Assembly: GCF_001672975.1 (NCBI RefSeq) | Contig: NZ_LZKU01000184.1 | Location: forward strand, 1-58,984 | Source of the DNA: Mycobacterium sp. 1465703.0 | GTDB lineage: Bacteria > Actinomycetota > Actinomycetes > Mycobacteriales > Mycobacteriaceae | Length of the DNA stretch: 58,984 nucleotides | Direction: 5' to 3' | Shown: piece by piece, positions 8,626 through 16,282 of the stretch | How positions within the stretch are numbered: the stretch's first letter is position 1 | How the letters are laid out: the number at the start of each line of letters is the position of its first letter | Program-made: the position numbers and the translations under genes | Notes under the pieces: model-generated | The model's database searches: none | What the model was told of the DNA's origin: nothing | The model's input: only the letters and a program-made list of their open reading frames with translations

Positions 8626-9618
8626 TCAGTCGTGGGCAAGCTCTGGGTGCTCGATCAGCTCGCCCAACCCCGATGCGCCGAGCCGTTCACGGAACGCCTG
8701 GGCCGTGTAGCCGATGACAGTCGCGTCGGTGCGGGCGCGTACTGTCGCCGAGCGCGGCATATGAAACAGCACACCGATTTCACCGAAGTAGTCGCCCGGC
8801 TTGGCTACCTTGACCAATTCCTCACCGCCGTCGGCTAATTCGCGCACAATATCGAGTTCGCCATCCGCGACCAGATAAATCAGCTCGCCCATCGTGCATT
8901 GCTCGAATAACATCTCGCCGGCCTTCAGGCGCACGGTTTCGGGTGGCCGATTCGTCGATGAGATGGCGGGCGCGAGCTCGACGACACGATCGGCCAATGG
9001 CAGTATCCGGCTGTCGTGAGTGGCCACCACTACCACGCGGTCGCCCTGCGCAAGCGAGCGAATCAGCCGCAGCACCTCCTCCACCTGGATGAAGTCAAGG
9101 TGCGCGGTCGGTTCGTCGGCGAGGATCAACAACGGATCCAGGGCGATCGCGCGAGCGACCGCGACGCGTTGCTGCTGCCCGCCGCTCAGGTCGCCCGGGC
9201 GGTGTTTCATCCGGTCTTCGAGGTTGACCCTGGTCAGCAACTCCTCGGCGCGCTGACGTGAGGCCGCGCGCGAGTTACCGGCCGCGCGCAGCGGAACCAT
9301 CACGTTTTCGCACGCGGTGAGGCTCGGCACCAGGTTGAATGCCTGGAACACGATGCCTACCTTGTCGCGCCGGTACTGGGCCAGTGCGCCGCCTTCGAGT
9401 TTGGTGATGTCGATGCCGTCGAACTCGACAGCCCCGGACTTGGGCCGCAAAATGCCGCCTAGGCAGGACAACAATGTCGTCTTCCCGCAGCCGCTGGGCC
9501 CGAGGAGGATCACCAGCGACCCGGCCGCCACTTCGAGGTTCAAACCGTTGATCGGCCGGACCGCGTACCCACCGCTGGAGTATTCGACGACAAGGTCTTT
9601 GATACGCAGGTCGCTCAT
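8626..9618 (-). CDS. ABC transporter ATPase with C-terminal cyclic-nucleotide-binding domain (Rv0073-like)
   Basis: A 330-residue protein, the same length as M. tuberculosis Rv0073. The MacB/LolD-type ATPase domain has Walker A GPSGCGKT (40-47), signature LSGGQ (144-148), Walker B LLILADEP (163-170) and H-loop His201. Residues 225-315 form a cyclic-nucleotide-binding domain with the phosphate cassette FGEIGVLF and PRSAT (278-292), so key contact residues are intact. It is coupled to the permease gene three bases upstream. The older glutamine-transport label for Rv0073 is doubtful, because the family exports or extracts lipophilic substrates or peptides. Ligand gating by cAMP is an inference. 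Confidence 0.88.
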   Translation of the reverse strand: MSDLRIKDLVVEYSSGGYAVRPINGLNLEVAAGSLVILLGPSGCGKTTLLSCLGGILRPKSGAVEFDGIDITKLEGGALAQYRRDKVGIVFQAFNLVPSLTACENVMVPLRAAGNSRAASRQRAEELLTRVNLEDRMKHRPGDLSGGQQQRVAVARAIALDPLLILADEPTAHLDFIQVEEVLRLIRSLAQGDRVVVVATHDSRILPLADRVVELAPAISSTNRPPETVRLKAGEMLFEQCTMGELIYLVADGELDIVRELADGGEELVKVAKPGDYFGEIGVLFHMPRSATVRARTDATVIGYTAQAFRERLGASGLGELIEHPELAHD

Positions 9619-9621
9619 CGC

Positions 9622-10695
9622 TCAGGGACCTCCGAATGCGAGGGCGGGATCGACGGCGACCGCACGCCTGAAGCCGGCGAGGCTGGCCAGCAGACCGATC
9701 ACGATCGCGGCAAGCGGTAGGGCCACATATGCACTGGGGGGAACCACGACGATCATCGGGAACACCGGCGCAAGCAACAACGAGAACGCGACGCCCAGCA
9801 GCGCCGCGAGCAGGGAGACGACGACGGCCTGCACCGCAAGCCCCGCCAGGATCGACCGCGTCGGCACGCCGATCGCCTTGAACACCGCGAAGTCGCGCAG
9901 CCGCTCGAGCGCGGAGAGGTACACCACCGATCCGACGATCAGCACCGCCACAATCGACATCATCGTGGCCACGATCGAAATCGCGCCGACGGCGACGTGC
10001 TCTGGGCGCAGCAGGTCGTTGACAGCGGCCGCCCGGTCGGCAAGCTCGTAGCCGGCCGGGACGTGCTCAGGTGTGCCCTTGAGCGCGATTGACGTGACCG
10101 TTGGCTGCCCGTTGTATGACAGCTGCTGCAAGCCCTGGGTGGTCAGAAAGATGTTGGGCGTCTTGGCCAGCGCTGTGGAATTGGGCACGATGCCGACGAC
10201 CCGCAGCGTGCGGGCCCCGGCCGTCAGGTCCTCGCCCAGCCGCCGGCCCAGGGTGCTGGACACCGCGACCTCGTCCGGCGTCGACGGTGGGCGACCCTGC
10301 GACATGTGCGGCATGCCCGGACCGCGCTCCGGCGCCCCGAACGCGGTGACGCTTCGCCTCGACGTGCCCTCGACGACCGTCGTCGCCGCACAGGCAAGTG
10401 GTGCCGCAGCGGTGACGCCGGGCGTGGCGGCCACCTGGCTCAATTCGGCTTCGCCGAACGGCGTGGCACCCAGGAGCGGTCCTGCGGCGCCGGACTTGAT
10501 CACGAATGCGTCGACGCCCATGGAATCGACCGCGCGCTGCGCCTCGACCCGAAAACCGTTTCCCAGTCCGACCATGATCAGGTTCATCGCAAAGACCAGT
10601 CCGGTGCTGATGATCGCGATCACCAGGCGCCGCCTTCGCCACTGCATGTCCCGCAATGCTGCGAACAGCATGGGTGAGACGTTACCGAGCTGCAC
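9622..10695 (-). CDS. MacB/FtsX-type ABC transporter permease (Rv0072-like)
   Basis: A 357-residue permease of the FtsX/MacB type. One N-terminal membrane helix (about 25-45) is followed by a roughly 190-residue periplasmic domain and three C-terminal helices (about 235-257, 280-305 and 318-342). It contains the FtsX-like sequence LRDFAVFKAIGVPTRSI. It is upstream of, and coupled to, the ATPase gene, forming an Rv0072/Rv0073-like pair. The start is GTG at 10695; an ATG at 10671 is an alternative. It would work as a dimer with the ATPase, likely as a mechanotransmitting exporter rather than an amino acid importer. The substrate is unknown. Confidence 0.83.
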   Translation of the reverse strand: MQLGNVSPMLFAALRDMQWRRRRLVIAIISTGLVFAMNLIMVGLGNGFRVEAQRAVDSMGVDAFVIKSGAAGPLLGATPFGEAELSQVAATPGVTAAAPLACAATTVVEGTSRRSVTAFGAPERGPGMPHMSQGRPPSTPDEVAVSSTLGRRLGEDLTAGARTLRVVGIVPNSTALAKTPNIFLTTQGLQQLSYNGQPTVTSIALKGTPEHVPAGYELADRAAAVNDLLRPEHVAVGAISIVATMMSIVAVLIVGSVVYLSALERLRDFAVFKAIGVPTRSILAGLAVQAVVVSLLAALLGVAFSLLLAPVFPMIVVVPPSAYVALPLAAIVIGLLASLAGFRRAVAVDPALAFGGP

Positions 10696-10816
10696 GCATT
10701 CCGGGCAGGGTTTGCTGTGCGCTCGTGTTATCGGTTCGATCGGCTACGGGCTTACTTGCGTTTCATCGCCACACGATCGTTTTCCGACCGCGCAACTTCC
10801 GGGCGGGAACCGACTG

Positions 10817-11269
10817 CTACTTATCGAGGTCTTGTGCGAGCATGGCGAGCTTGTCCATCGACTCGCGCAGCATTTCCGCCGTTGTGGAACGAGCGCGATC
10901 GATGCGGCTCGCGTCGTTGAGCGCCGTCCAATCGTAGGTGTGCGTCACGGTGGTCAGCGTGGAATTGATCTGGCTGACCTCCCAACGCCACAGGTGGCCG
11001 GGCGGCTGCTTTCTGGGTTCGGCTGGGCACCAAGCGATTTTGCTGCCCTCCACGAATTCCACGACGTGGTTCTCCCGCACCGCGCCATTAGTCAGGGTCG
11101 TTGTGAACACGTCGCCGACCTGACGGACGCGCTGCCCCGGAGCGGACGAGGCGAGGTTGTTGTTGCCGTCCCATCTCGGCTGCTGAGAGGGGTCGGCGAT
11201 CAGTTCGAAAATGCGGGCGGCGCTGGCCGAGATGACACGAGTGGCGCTCACGATGCGTTCCTCATCCAT
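10817..11269 (-). CDS. SRPBCC family (polyketide cyclase/dehydrase-like) protein
   Basis: A 150-residue START/SRPBCC-fold protein starting at the ATG at 11269 (MDEERIVSATRVISASAA). The segment IFELIADPSQQPRWDG, the central VVEFVEGSKIAW and the late LTTVTHTYDWTAL are typical of the family. A much longer open frame continues upstream but shows no family features, so it is not used. Such proteins bind lipophilic ligands, and most are cytosolic with unknown ligand. Confidence 0.8.
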   Translation of the reverse strand: MDEERIVSATRVISASAARIFELIADPSQQPRWDGNNNLASSAPGQRVRQVGDVFTTTLTNGAVRENHVVEFVEGSKIAWCPAEPRKQPPGHLWRWEVSQINSTLTTVTHTYDWTALNDASRIDRARSTTAEMLRESMDKLAMLAQDLDK

Positions 11270-11334
11270 GTCGTTATCCAAACACGCCGGGCCGGTCGGT
11301 GTGGTTGTGACTTTGGGCTCGGCGTCGAGGACGG

Positions 11335-11463
11335 TTGGCCGTCGCCGCCCGGCGGGTGTGCGGTAAGCGGTGGTCACACCAGGACAACCCGGTGATCTGC
11401 CCGAAGTGCAAAGAGCCCAGTTTGGGCTCCCGCCAAGTAAAGCCACCGCAGGGGCCGGCTTGA
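11335..11463 (+). CDS. possible small zinc-ribbon-like ORF or gene remnant
   Basis: In the gap between the SRPBCC and SDR genes, one frame on this strand reads VCGKRWSHQDNPVICPKCKE before a TGA at 11461-11463. The CG-x-x-W and CPKC spacing resembles half of a CxxCGxxW...CPxC zinc ribbon, but the first Cys pair is incomplete. The only start candidates are TTG at 11335 and GTG at 11356, without a clear ribosome site. It may be a 42-residue protein or a decayed remnant. Confidence 0.25.
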   Translation: MAVAARRVCGKRWSHQDNPVICPKCKEPSLGSRQVKPPQGPA

Positions 11464-11519
11464 CCCGCCGCCATACACGGGGTTCTGCCTTCGGACAGAC
11501 CTTCGAGCGTCCAGGCGGT

Positions 11520-12215
11520 TCACCGCATCCGAGGCATCGCCTCGATCGGTCCGGACAGCGCCGACTTGATGTAGCGGGTGTCGTCGTCGGCCAGCACCTC
11601 GGTGTCGTCCCCCTCGATGCCGTCAACGATCGCGCGCGCCACCTGGCGCGGGTCATTCTTGCGTGCATCTAAGCCGGAGGTCATGTCGGTGTCGGTGAAG
11701 CTCAGGTGCGCGGCAACGACCAGGGTGCCCTGCTTCTCGAGTTCGAGACGCAGTGAATTCGTCGTCGACCACAGTGCCGCCTTGGAGTCGCCATAGCCGC
11801 CGGAACCCGGCATCCAGGACAAGATCGAGGCGATGTCGACCAGTGCCCCACCGCCGTTATCGGCCAGGATCGGTGCGAACGCCTTGGCGATGCGCAGCGC
11901 TCCGAAGTAATTCGTCTCGAAGACCGCTCGCACTTCTTCGATATCGCTGGTGAGCAGGCTCCGGGCGCCCAGAACACCGGCGTTGTTGATGACGATGTCG
12001 GCATCCGTTGCCGTGGCCGCCAGTGCCGCGACCGAATCCGGCCGGGTGACATCCAATTCGACGCTGACGACTCTGGCGTCCTGACTGGGCTTGGGCGCCC
12101 GCGCCGTGGCGTAGACCTTGTCGGCGCCGCGTTCCAGCAACTCCGCCACGATTGCCTTGCCCAGACCGCGCTGCCCGCCGGTGACCAATACGGTCGCCCC
12201 TTTGACGTTGACCAT
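11520..12215 (-). CDS. SDR family oxidoreductase
   Basis: A 231-residue short-chain dehydrogenase. It has TGGQRGLGKAI (cofactor loop), ATARAP after strand 2 (NADP type), VINNAG, Ser in IASILSW and the catalytic YGDSK. It is shorter than classical members. AAGGGAG lies just before the ATG at 12215. It is divergent from a CGNR-type regulator. The shared promoter region holds an 8-bp inverted repeat and a 19-base match to the IdeR box, which may link the gene to iron status. The substrate is unknown. Confidence 0.85.
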   Translation of the reverse strand: MVNVKGATVLVTGGQRGLGKAIVAELLERGADKVYATARAPKPSQDARVVSVELDVTRPDSVAALAATATDADIVINNAGVLGARSLLTSDIEEVRAVFETNYFGALRIAKAFAPILADNGGGALVDIASILSWMPGSGGYGDSKAALWSTTNSLRLELEKQGTLVVAAHLSFTDTDMTSGLDARKNDPRQVARAIVDGIEGDDTEVLADDDTRYIKSALSGPIEAMPRMR

Positions 12216-12227
12216 GACCCTACTCCC

Positions 12228-12246
12228 TTGACTTAGGCAAACCTAC
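12228..12246. promoter_or_regulatory. candidate IdeR/DtxR-type iron box
   Basis: This 19-mer contains TTAGGCAAACCTA and agrees with the IdeR consensus TTAGGTTAGGCTAACCTAA at 14 of 19 positions by eye. It lies 13 bases upstream of the SDR start at 12215 and could control that gene. IdeR binding here is an inference. Confidence 0.35.
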
Positions 12247-12262
12247 TTTGCTTGCGTCACGC

Positions 12263-12290
12263 TAGTTGACCGGCTCGACATAGTCAACTA
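12263..12290. promoter_or_regulatory. 8-bp inverted repeat, candidate operator of the CGNR regulator
   Basis: TAGTTGAC (12263-12270) and GTCAACTA (12283-12290) form a perfect inverted repeat with a 12-base spacer. It ends ten bases before the regulator's ATG at 12301, where it could overlap the promoter and allow autoregulation. Confidence 0.45.
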
Positions 12291-12300
12291 CTATTTGGTT

Positions 12301-12954
12301 ATGTCTATGTCGTGGACTGCGTCACAGCGATACGGGTGCGCCGCCGCGCCCGGCGGCTTGGGCTTGGTCCAGGACTTCCTCAACACCAGGGCCATCAGGG
12401 GTTATGGCCCGGATCTGTTGGCCGACGTCCGGCTCGCCGGCGATTGGGCGGCGAGCGCGGTGCGAGTGTGGTCGTCGGCGCGTGGCGTCGATCTGCAGCC
12501 GCCGGAGCTCGCCGGCGCGGATCTGGTCAAGCTGCGCGCCTTGCGGACCACCGTCGAGCAGCTGCTGTCCGGCGAACCGTCGAGCGCGCGGGGCGCCGGT
12601 GCTGTTGTCGCGTCTTTCACGCTGACCGATGCCGGCGAGGTGCGGCTGGACCCCAGCGGCAGGGGTTGGCGTTGGCTGGCTTCGGCGCTGTGGGGCGAGA
12701 TCTTGTTGAGCCAGCAGGCCGGCACTTGGCGGCGGATCAAGCAATGCCACAACCACCGCTGCGGGGCGACGTTCTACGACCGCTCGAAGAACAACAGCGG
12801 CGTCTGGCATGACGTCAAAACATGCGGCAACGCCATCAATCTGCGGGCCTCCCGGGCGCGCCGGCGCGAACGAGATCGGGCGGCGGAGTCAGGCGTTTTG
12901 CCAGAGCAGGCGGTACCGGTAGTACAGGCCCCGTCGGATGCGGGCCCCCGGTAG
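12301..12954 (+). CDS. ABATE / CGNR zinc-finger transcriptional regulator
   Basis: A 217-residue protein of the ABATE plus zf-CGNR family of putative stress regulators. The N-terminal ligand-like domain begins GLGLVQDFLNTR. The C-terminal finger is CHNHRCGATFYDRS followed by WHDVKTCGNAINLRASRARR, where the usual CGNR reads CGNA. ATG codons occur at 12301 and 12307. It is divergent from the SDR at 12215. Its last 66 bases overlap the 3' end of the convergent methyltransferase gene. Confidence 0.82.
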   Translation: MSMSWTASQRYGCAAAPGGLGLVQDFLNTRAIRGYGPDLLADVRLAGDWAASAVRVWSSARGVDLQPPELAGADLVKLRALRTTVEQLLSGEPSSARGAGAVVASFTLTDAGEVRLDPSGRGWRWLASALWGEILLSQQAGTWRRIKQCHNHRCGATFYDRSKNNSGVWHDVKTCGNAINLRASRARRRERDRAAESGVLPEQAVPVVQAPSDAGPR

Positions 12955-13500
12955 GACGTCTGCGGTTGCCTGCCGGATTTCGGCCAGGCTTTCGCGCGGA
13001 TCGGCGACGGCCACTCCGATGTTGCGGGTTTCCCGGTGCAGCAGCGACCCGGCGCGCGCCGCCGGTGTACACAGGCCGGCCCACAGCCAGTCGGCGATGC
13101 TTTTGTTAGCCGACAGCCCGACAACCGTTAATTGCCCTGCGGGACGAAGCATTTGGCGTGCCTTCCGCATTGTGTCGCGCAGCGGCAGATGATGCAGGCT
13201 GGCGACGAAGGTGATGAGGTCGAAGGAACGTCCGGCCTGCTCGACGTCCTCGAAACGCAGCAACCGCACCGTGGCGTTGCCGAACGGCTGCAATCGCTCC
13301 GATGCGCGCCGTACCGATCGGGGGTCGGCATCGATCCCCACGACGCTGCGTGACACCTCGGCTAACCGCGCGGCCAGCAGCCCCTCCCCGCATCCGACGT
13401 CCAGGACGTCGCCGCGGTGCCGGGAGGCGATGTCGACCAGCCAACGGTGATAGGCGGTGTTGTGGTTCCAATAGTCGTCGGGCGTCGTGTAGTCATCCAC
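12889..13500 (-). CDS. class I SAM-dependent methyltransferase
   Basis: A 203-residue methyltransferase. SAM-binding motif I is LDVGCGEGLLAARL, then GIDADPRSV, FDLITFVASLHHLPL and MLRPAGQLTVVGL. The N-terminus (YWNHNTAYHRW) is typical of short methyltransferases with small-molecule substrates. It starts 27 bases downstream of a 54-codon gene on the same strand and overlaps the convergent CGNR regulator by 66 bases. The substrate is unknown. Confidence 0.85.
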   Translation of the reverse strand: MDDYTTPDDYWNHNTAYHRWLVDIASRHRGDVLDVGCGEGLLAARLAEVSRSVVGIDADPRSVRRASERLQPFGNATVRLLRFEDVEQAGRSFDLITFVASLHHLPLRDTMRKARQMLRPAGQLTVVGLSANKSIADWLWAGLCTPAARAGSLLHRETRNIGVAVADPRESLAEIRQATADVLPGARIRRGLYYRYRLLWQNA

Positions 13501-13527
13501 CGTCGACCAGTCTGCCCGACCGACCCG

Positions 13528-13692
13528 TCAGCAGCGCTCGACGCCCCTGGACATCAGGCGCGGACCTGCGTCGGCTGAGCGCCGATTGCTTCTGAGCACC
13601 GCGTGTAATACGTGGAAGGCGCGCGACTTCAGCGGCGCGACCAGGTCGAAAGTGGCGGGAGCCTGGCTGACCCAGGCCGGAAGTGTGGCCAC
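13528..13692 (-). CDS. small hypothetical protein (54 aa)
   Basis: A 54-codon gene starting at GTG 13692 and ending with TGA at 13528-13530. AAAGGA sits eight bases before the start. The product begins VATLPAWVSQAPATFDL and continues with a basic, Ser/Arg-rich half (KSRAFHVLHAVLRSNRRSAD), ending in VERC. Its residue make-up is protein-like, and the opposite strand here shows nothing better. The methyltransferase gene follows 27 bases downstream and may be co-transcribed. There is no signal peptide or obvious domain, and the function is unknown. Confidence 0.6.
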   Translation of the reverse strand: MATLPAWVSQAPATFDLVAPLKSRAFHVLHAVLRSNRRSADAGPRLMSRGVERC

Positions 13693-13883
13693 AGTATGTT
13701 CCTTTGTTCTTTCGGCTGATGCGCCGACTCATCCAATTGCACCGCAGCCGTTTTACGTCGGTGCCGCGCCGGGGTAAACGTGGCGAAAAGCGAGTTTGTG
13801 GTGTACGGCACACCGCTGGCAGAACGAAAGCCACGCCACGCAACCCGGGCCCCGTCGGTAGCCCCTGGCCTTAACCGACCGGT

Positions 13884-14729
13884 TTAGTGAAATCCCTTGA
13901 ACCGGCGCAGATAACCGGGCACCCGACGTGCCGGTAGCGCCTTGGGCCAATCGTCCGGCCGAAAATACGCGTCGGTTCCACCGTCGACGAATACTATGCT
14001 GCCGCAAAGGAAGTCGGCGGCATCGGACAGCATGAAGCAGATCCAGTCGGCCATCTGCCCGGCGGCACCGAAACCTCCTACCGGGACGGGAAACGACCGG
14101 ACGGCCTTGGCCTGCCGTGGGTCTGACAACTGTTCTTGCAGAAGCGGTGTCATGATGGCGCCCGGAGAAAGGGCGTTCAGGCGCACGCCCGACCCGGCCC
14201 ATTCCGGCAGCACCGCGTGTCGCCGCACCCAGCGGCTCACCGCGATTTTGGAAGCCCCGTACATCATGGTCGGCGCTGCCGGGCCCAATAGCCGGACCAC
14301 TCGCAGCGCCTTGTCGGCATCGTGGGCAAGCAGGGCTTTTACGGCCCGGCGCGGCACCGCGGGCACCGTCGTCGTCGAATTGCTGGCAATCACAACAACC
14401 TTCGCGCGTTCGGCGGTGGCCAGCGCTGCGCGCCACGCCTCGAGCAGTTCGACGACCCCGAAGTAATTGACCGCGGCGATCTGGCGCACGCGATCACGGC
14501 CGCGGCTGGGGCCGAGACCGGCGGCCAGCACGGCGCCGTCAAGTCTGTTCTCCGAAGCCGCCAGAACGCGGTCGGCAGCTTCTTTACGCCCGTCGGGTGT
14601 CGACAAGTCGGCGACGATATCGGCATCTTTGATGTCGACACCGATGATCGTGTGCCCGTTGTCGCGAAGGCGCTGGGCGGTCTCGCGGCCCATCCCGGAA
14701 GCCGAACCGGTAATCGCATACGTCCCCAT
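13884..14729 (-). CDS. SDR family oxidoreductase
   Basis: A 281-residue short-chain dehydrogenase. It begins MGTYAITGSASGMGRETA, with VDIKDADIVADLST after strand 2 (Asp suggests NAD). It has a Ser-rich catalytic strand (VIASNSTTT), an unusually long insert (VPRRAVKALLAHDADKALR) before the catalytic YGASK, and VFVDGGTDAYF near the end. This pattern matches NAD-dependent 3-alpha-hydroxysteroid dehydrogenase-like members. GGAGGAG just before the ATG at 14729 fixes the start. It is divergent from the thioesterase gene, about 90 bases away. Confidence 0.87.
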   Translation of the reverse strand: MGTYAITGSASGMGRETAQRLRDNGHTIIGVDIKDADIVADLSTPDGRKEAADRVLAASENRLDGAVLAAGLGPSRGRDRVRQIAAVNYFGVVELLEAWRAALATAERAKVVVIASNSTTTVPAVPRRAVKALLAHDADKALRVVRLLGPAAPTMMYGASKIAVSRWVRRHAVLPEWAGSGVRLNALSPGAIMTPLLQEQLSDPRQAKAVRSFPVPVGGFGAAGQMADWICFMLSDAADFLCGSIVFVDGGTDAYFRPDDWPKALPARRVPGYLRRFKGFH

Positions 14730-14820
14730 TGACTCCTCCATTCCCAGGGCAGTATGCCGTGGGGACCGACTGCCGCGACTGGCGCGGCCCACTGGATGGA
14801 CGCACTGTTAAGTTGCCAGC

Positions 14821-15438
14821 ATGCCTGACCCATCGCCCTGCATTGATTTCAGCCAGCTCGAGTCGGTGTACGCACCGCTGGCCGAATCGGTCCGCCGACT
14901 CCTCGACATCAGCATCCGCAGCGAAGCCGGCCCCACGGCGGTGGCGGCGGCGATAGCCAAAATCGACGGTGCGGCAGACGAGTTGAGCGAGGCGTTGCTG
15001 CCCGGCCCGTTCGGCGTGCACCGCGCCCCGGACGGCCAGACCGTCGCGTGGGGCAATGCCGTGGTTGGTCTGCGCAACCCGGTCGCACCGCCGCTGGTCA
15101 TCCATCACGATCCGGACGGATTGGTGTGGTCGGAGTTCGTACTCGGTGCCGCTTACGAAGGCCCGCCAGGCACGGTGCACGGTGGCGTGTGCGCTCTGGT
15201 GCTCGATCATGTACTGGGCGCGACCGCGCATCAGCCTGATCGGCCCGCGTATACCGGCACTCTGACGCTGCGCTATCGACGCCCCACCGCGCTGGGGCGG
15301 CCGTTACGTGCGCAGGCGCATGTCGAGCGCATTGACGGGGTCAAGATCTTCGCCGTCGGCCACCTGGCCGACGAGGACGGCGTCACCGTGGAAGCCGAGG
15401 GCATTTTCATCCACCCCAAGCCGGTCGCGGATAACTGA
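14821..15438 (+). CDS. PaaI-like hotdog-fold thioesterase
   Basis: A 205-residue protein with a C-terminal hotdog thioesterase domain (about 95-200). GPPGTVHGGVCALVLDHVLG is the PaaI-type active-site helix, with the HGG motif and an acidic residue three turns later. YTGTLTLRYRRPTALGRPL is the following strand pair. The first 90 residues are a helical extension. It would hydrolyse acyl-CoA in the cytosol, of unknown chain type. Its 3' end lies 19 bases from the convergent DUF2127 gene. Confidence 0.85.
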   Translation: MPDPSPCIDFSQLESVYAPLAESVRRLLDISIRSEAGPTAVAAAIAKIDGAADELSEALLPGPFGVHRAPDGQTVAWGNAVVGLRNPVAPPLVIHHDPDGLVWSEFVLGAAYEGPPGTVHGGVCALVLDHVLGATAHQPDRPAYTGTLTLRYRRPTALGRPLRAQAHVERIDGVKIFAVGHLADEDGVTVEAEGIFIHPKPVADN

Positions 15439-15457
15439 CTGCGCCCCTGGGAGCGGG

Positions 15458-16237
15458 TCACGTCCCTGCCGCGGCCTTCTCGACGTCGAGCAGCTGCTCG
15501 CCGCGTCGTTCCTCGTCGTAGGCCTTGCGTCCGCCCCGCAGCCCGAACAGCCGTTTCGATATCAGTAGGTAGACCACCGCAGCTATGTTGATGGTGAACG
15601 TCACCACGCGGGTCATGGTGATGCCCTTGGCCAGATCGTGGATTTCCAGCGGCAAGAAGACCGAGGTGGCTATCACCGCGAAGTATTCGCCCCAGCGTTT
15701 CAGCAGCCATAGGCCCACCCCTTCGATGACTTCGATCAGCGCGTAGCCGGCCAGCATCAGGGTCAGCAGCGCCAGGGTGGACGGCTTGGCGGCCAACGCT
15801 TTTTCCAGTTCGTGCACGATGGTCATCTGGTCGACCTTGAAGCCGGCGGTGCGAAAGATCGGCAGGTCCCGATCGAGCGTGGCCTGGATGGCGCCGCGCG
15901 CTCCGCGGAACTTCCACACCGCGTAGGCGGCCAGCGCGATCACCACCGCCCGCAGCAGACGTTCCACCGCCAGGATGCGAATGATGATGGCTTGCCGTAA
16001 AGCCTTGCCGCGCATAATCATCGGCGCGTCTTCGGCACGGCCACGTCCGTGCGGCGCGCCGACGGTGTATTCGCCGCACCGCAGGCAGCGCCAGACCTCA
16101 CCCAGCCCGGTGGTGCCGCTCAGCCGCTCGGCGAGTGACTGGTCGTCGGGTGCATAGGTGACGTGCCCAGCGACAGCGCAGGTCACCAACTCCCACCGAT
16201 TGTGGCGGTGTTCTTTGGCCATGGCCGGATCATTCAT
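15458..16237 (-). CDS. DUF2127 family membrane protein
   Basis: A membrane protein of 259 residues if started at the ATG at 16237; an ATG at 16222 and a GTG upstream are alternatives, and no ribosome site is strong. The N-terminal section contains a CxxC pair (WRCLRCGEYTVG). Hydrophobic helices follow near 80-97, 140-165, 170-190 and 205-225. GVGLWLLKRWGEYFAVIATSV and PLEIHDL are DUF2127 landmarks. The last 25 residues are charged and cytosolic. The function is unknown. Confidence 0.78.
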   Translation of the reverse strand: MNDPAMAKEHRHNRWELVTCAVAGHVTYAPDDQSLAERLSGTTGLGEVWRCLRCGEYTVGAPHGRGRAEDAPMIMRGKALRQAIIIRILAVERLLRAVVIALAAYAVWKFRGARGAIQATLDRDLPIFRTAGFKVDQMTIVHELEKALAAKPSTLALLTLMLAGYALIEVIEGVGLWLLKRWGEYFAVIATSVFLPLEIHDLAKGITMTRVVTFTINIAAVVYLLISKRLFGLRGGRKAYDEERRGEQLLDVEKAAAGT

Positions 16238-16282
16238 GGCGGCAGGCCGGCCGCGCAAGGGGGCGCGCACGTCAGAAGCGCG

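Noticed and set aside
13493..13843. A 116-codon frame on the - strand covering the 54-codon gene.
   Set aside because: The overlapping 54-codon frame has a better start site and protein-like composition; the longer one is Arg-rich without pattern.
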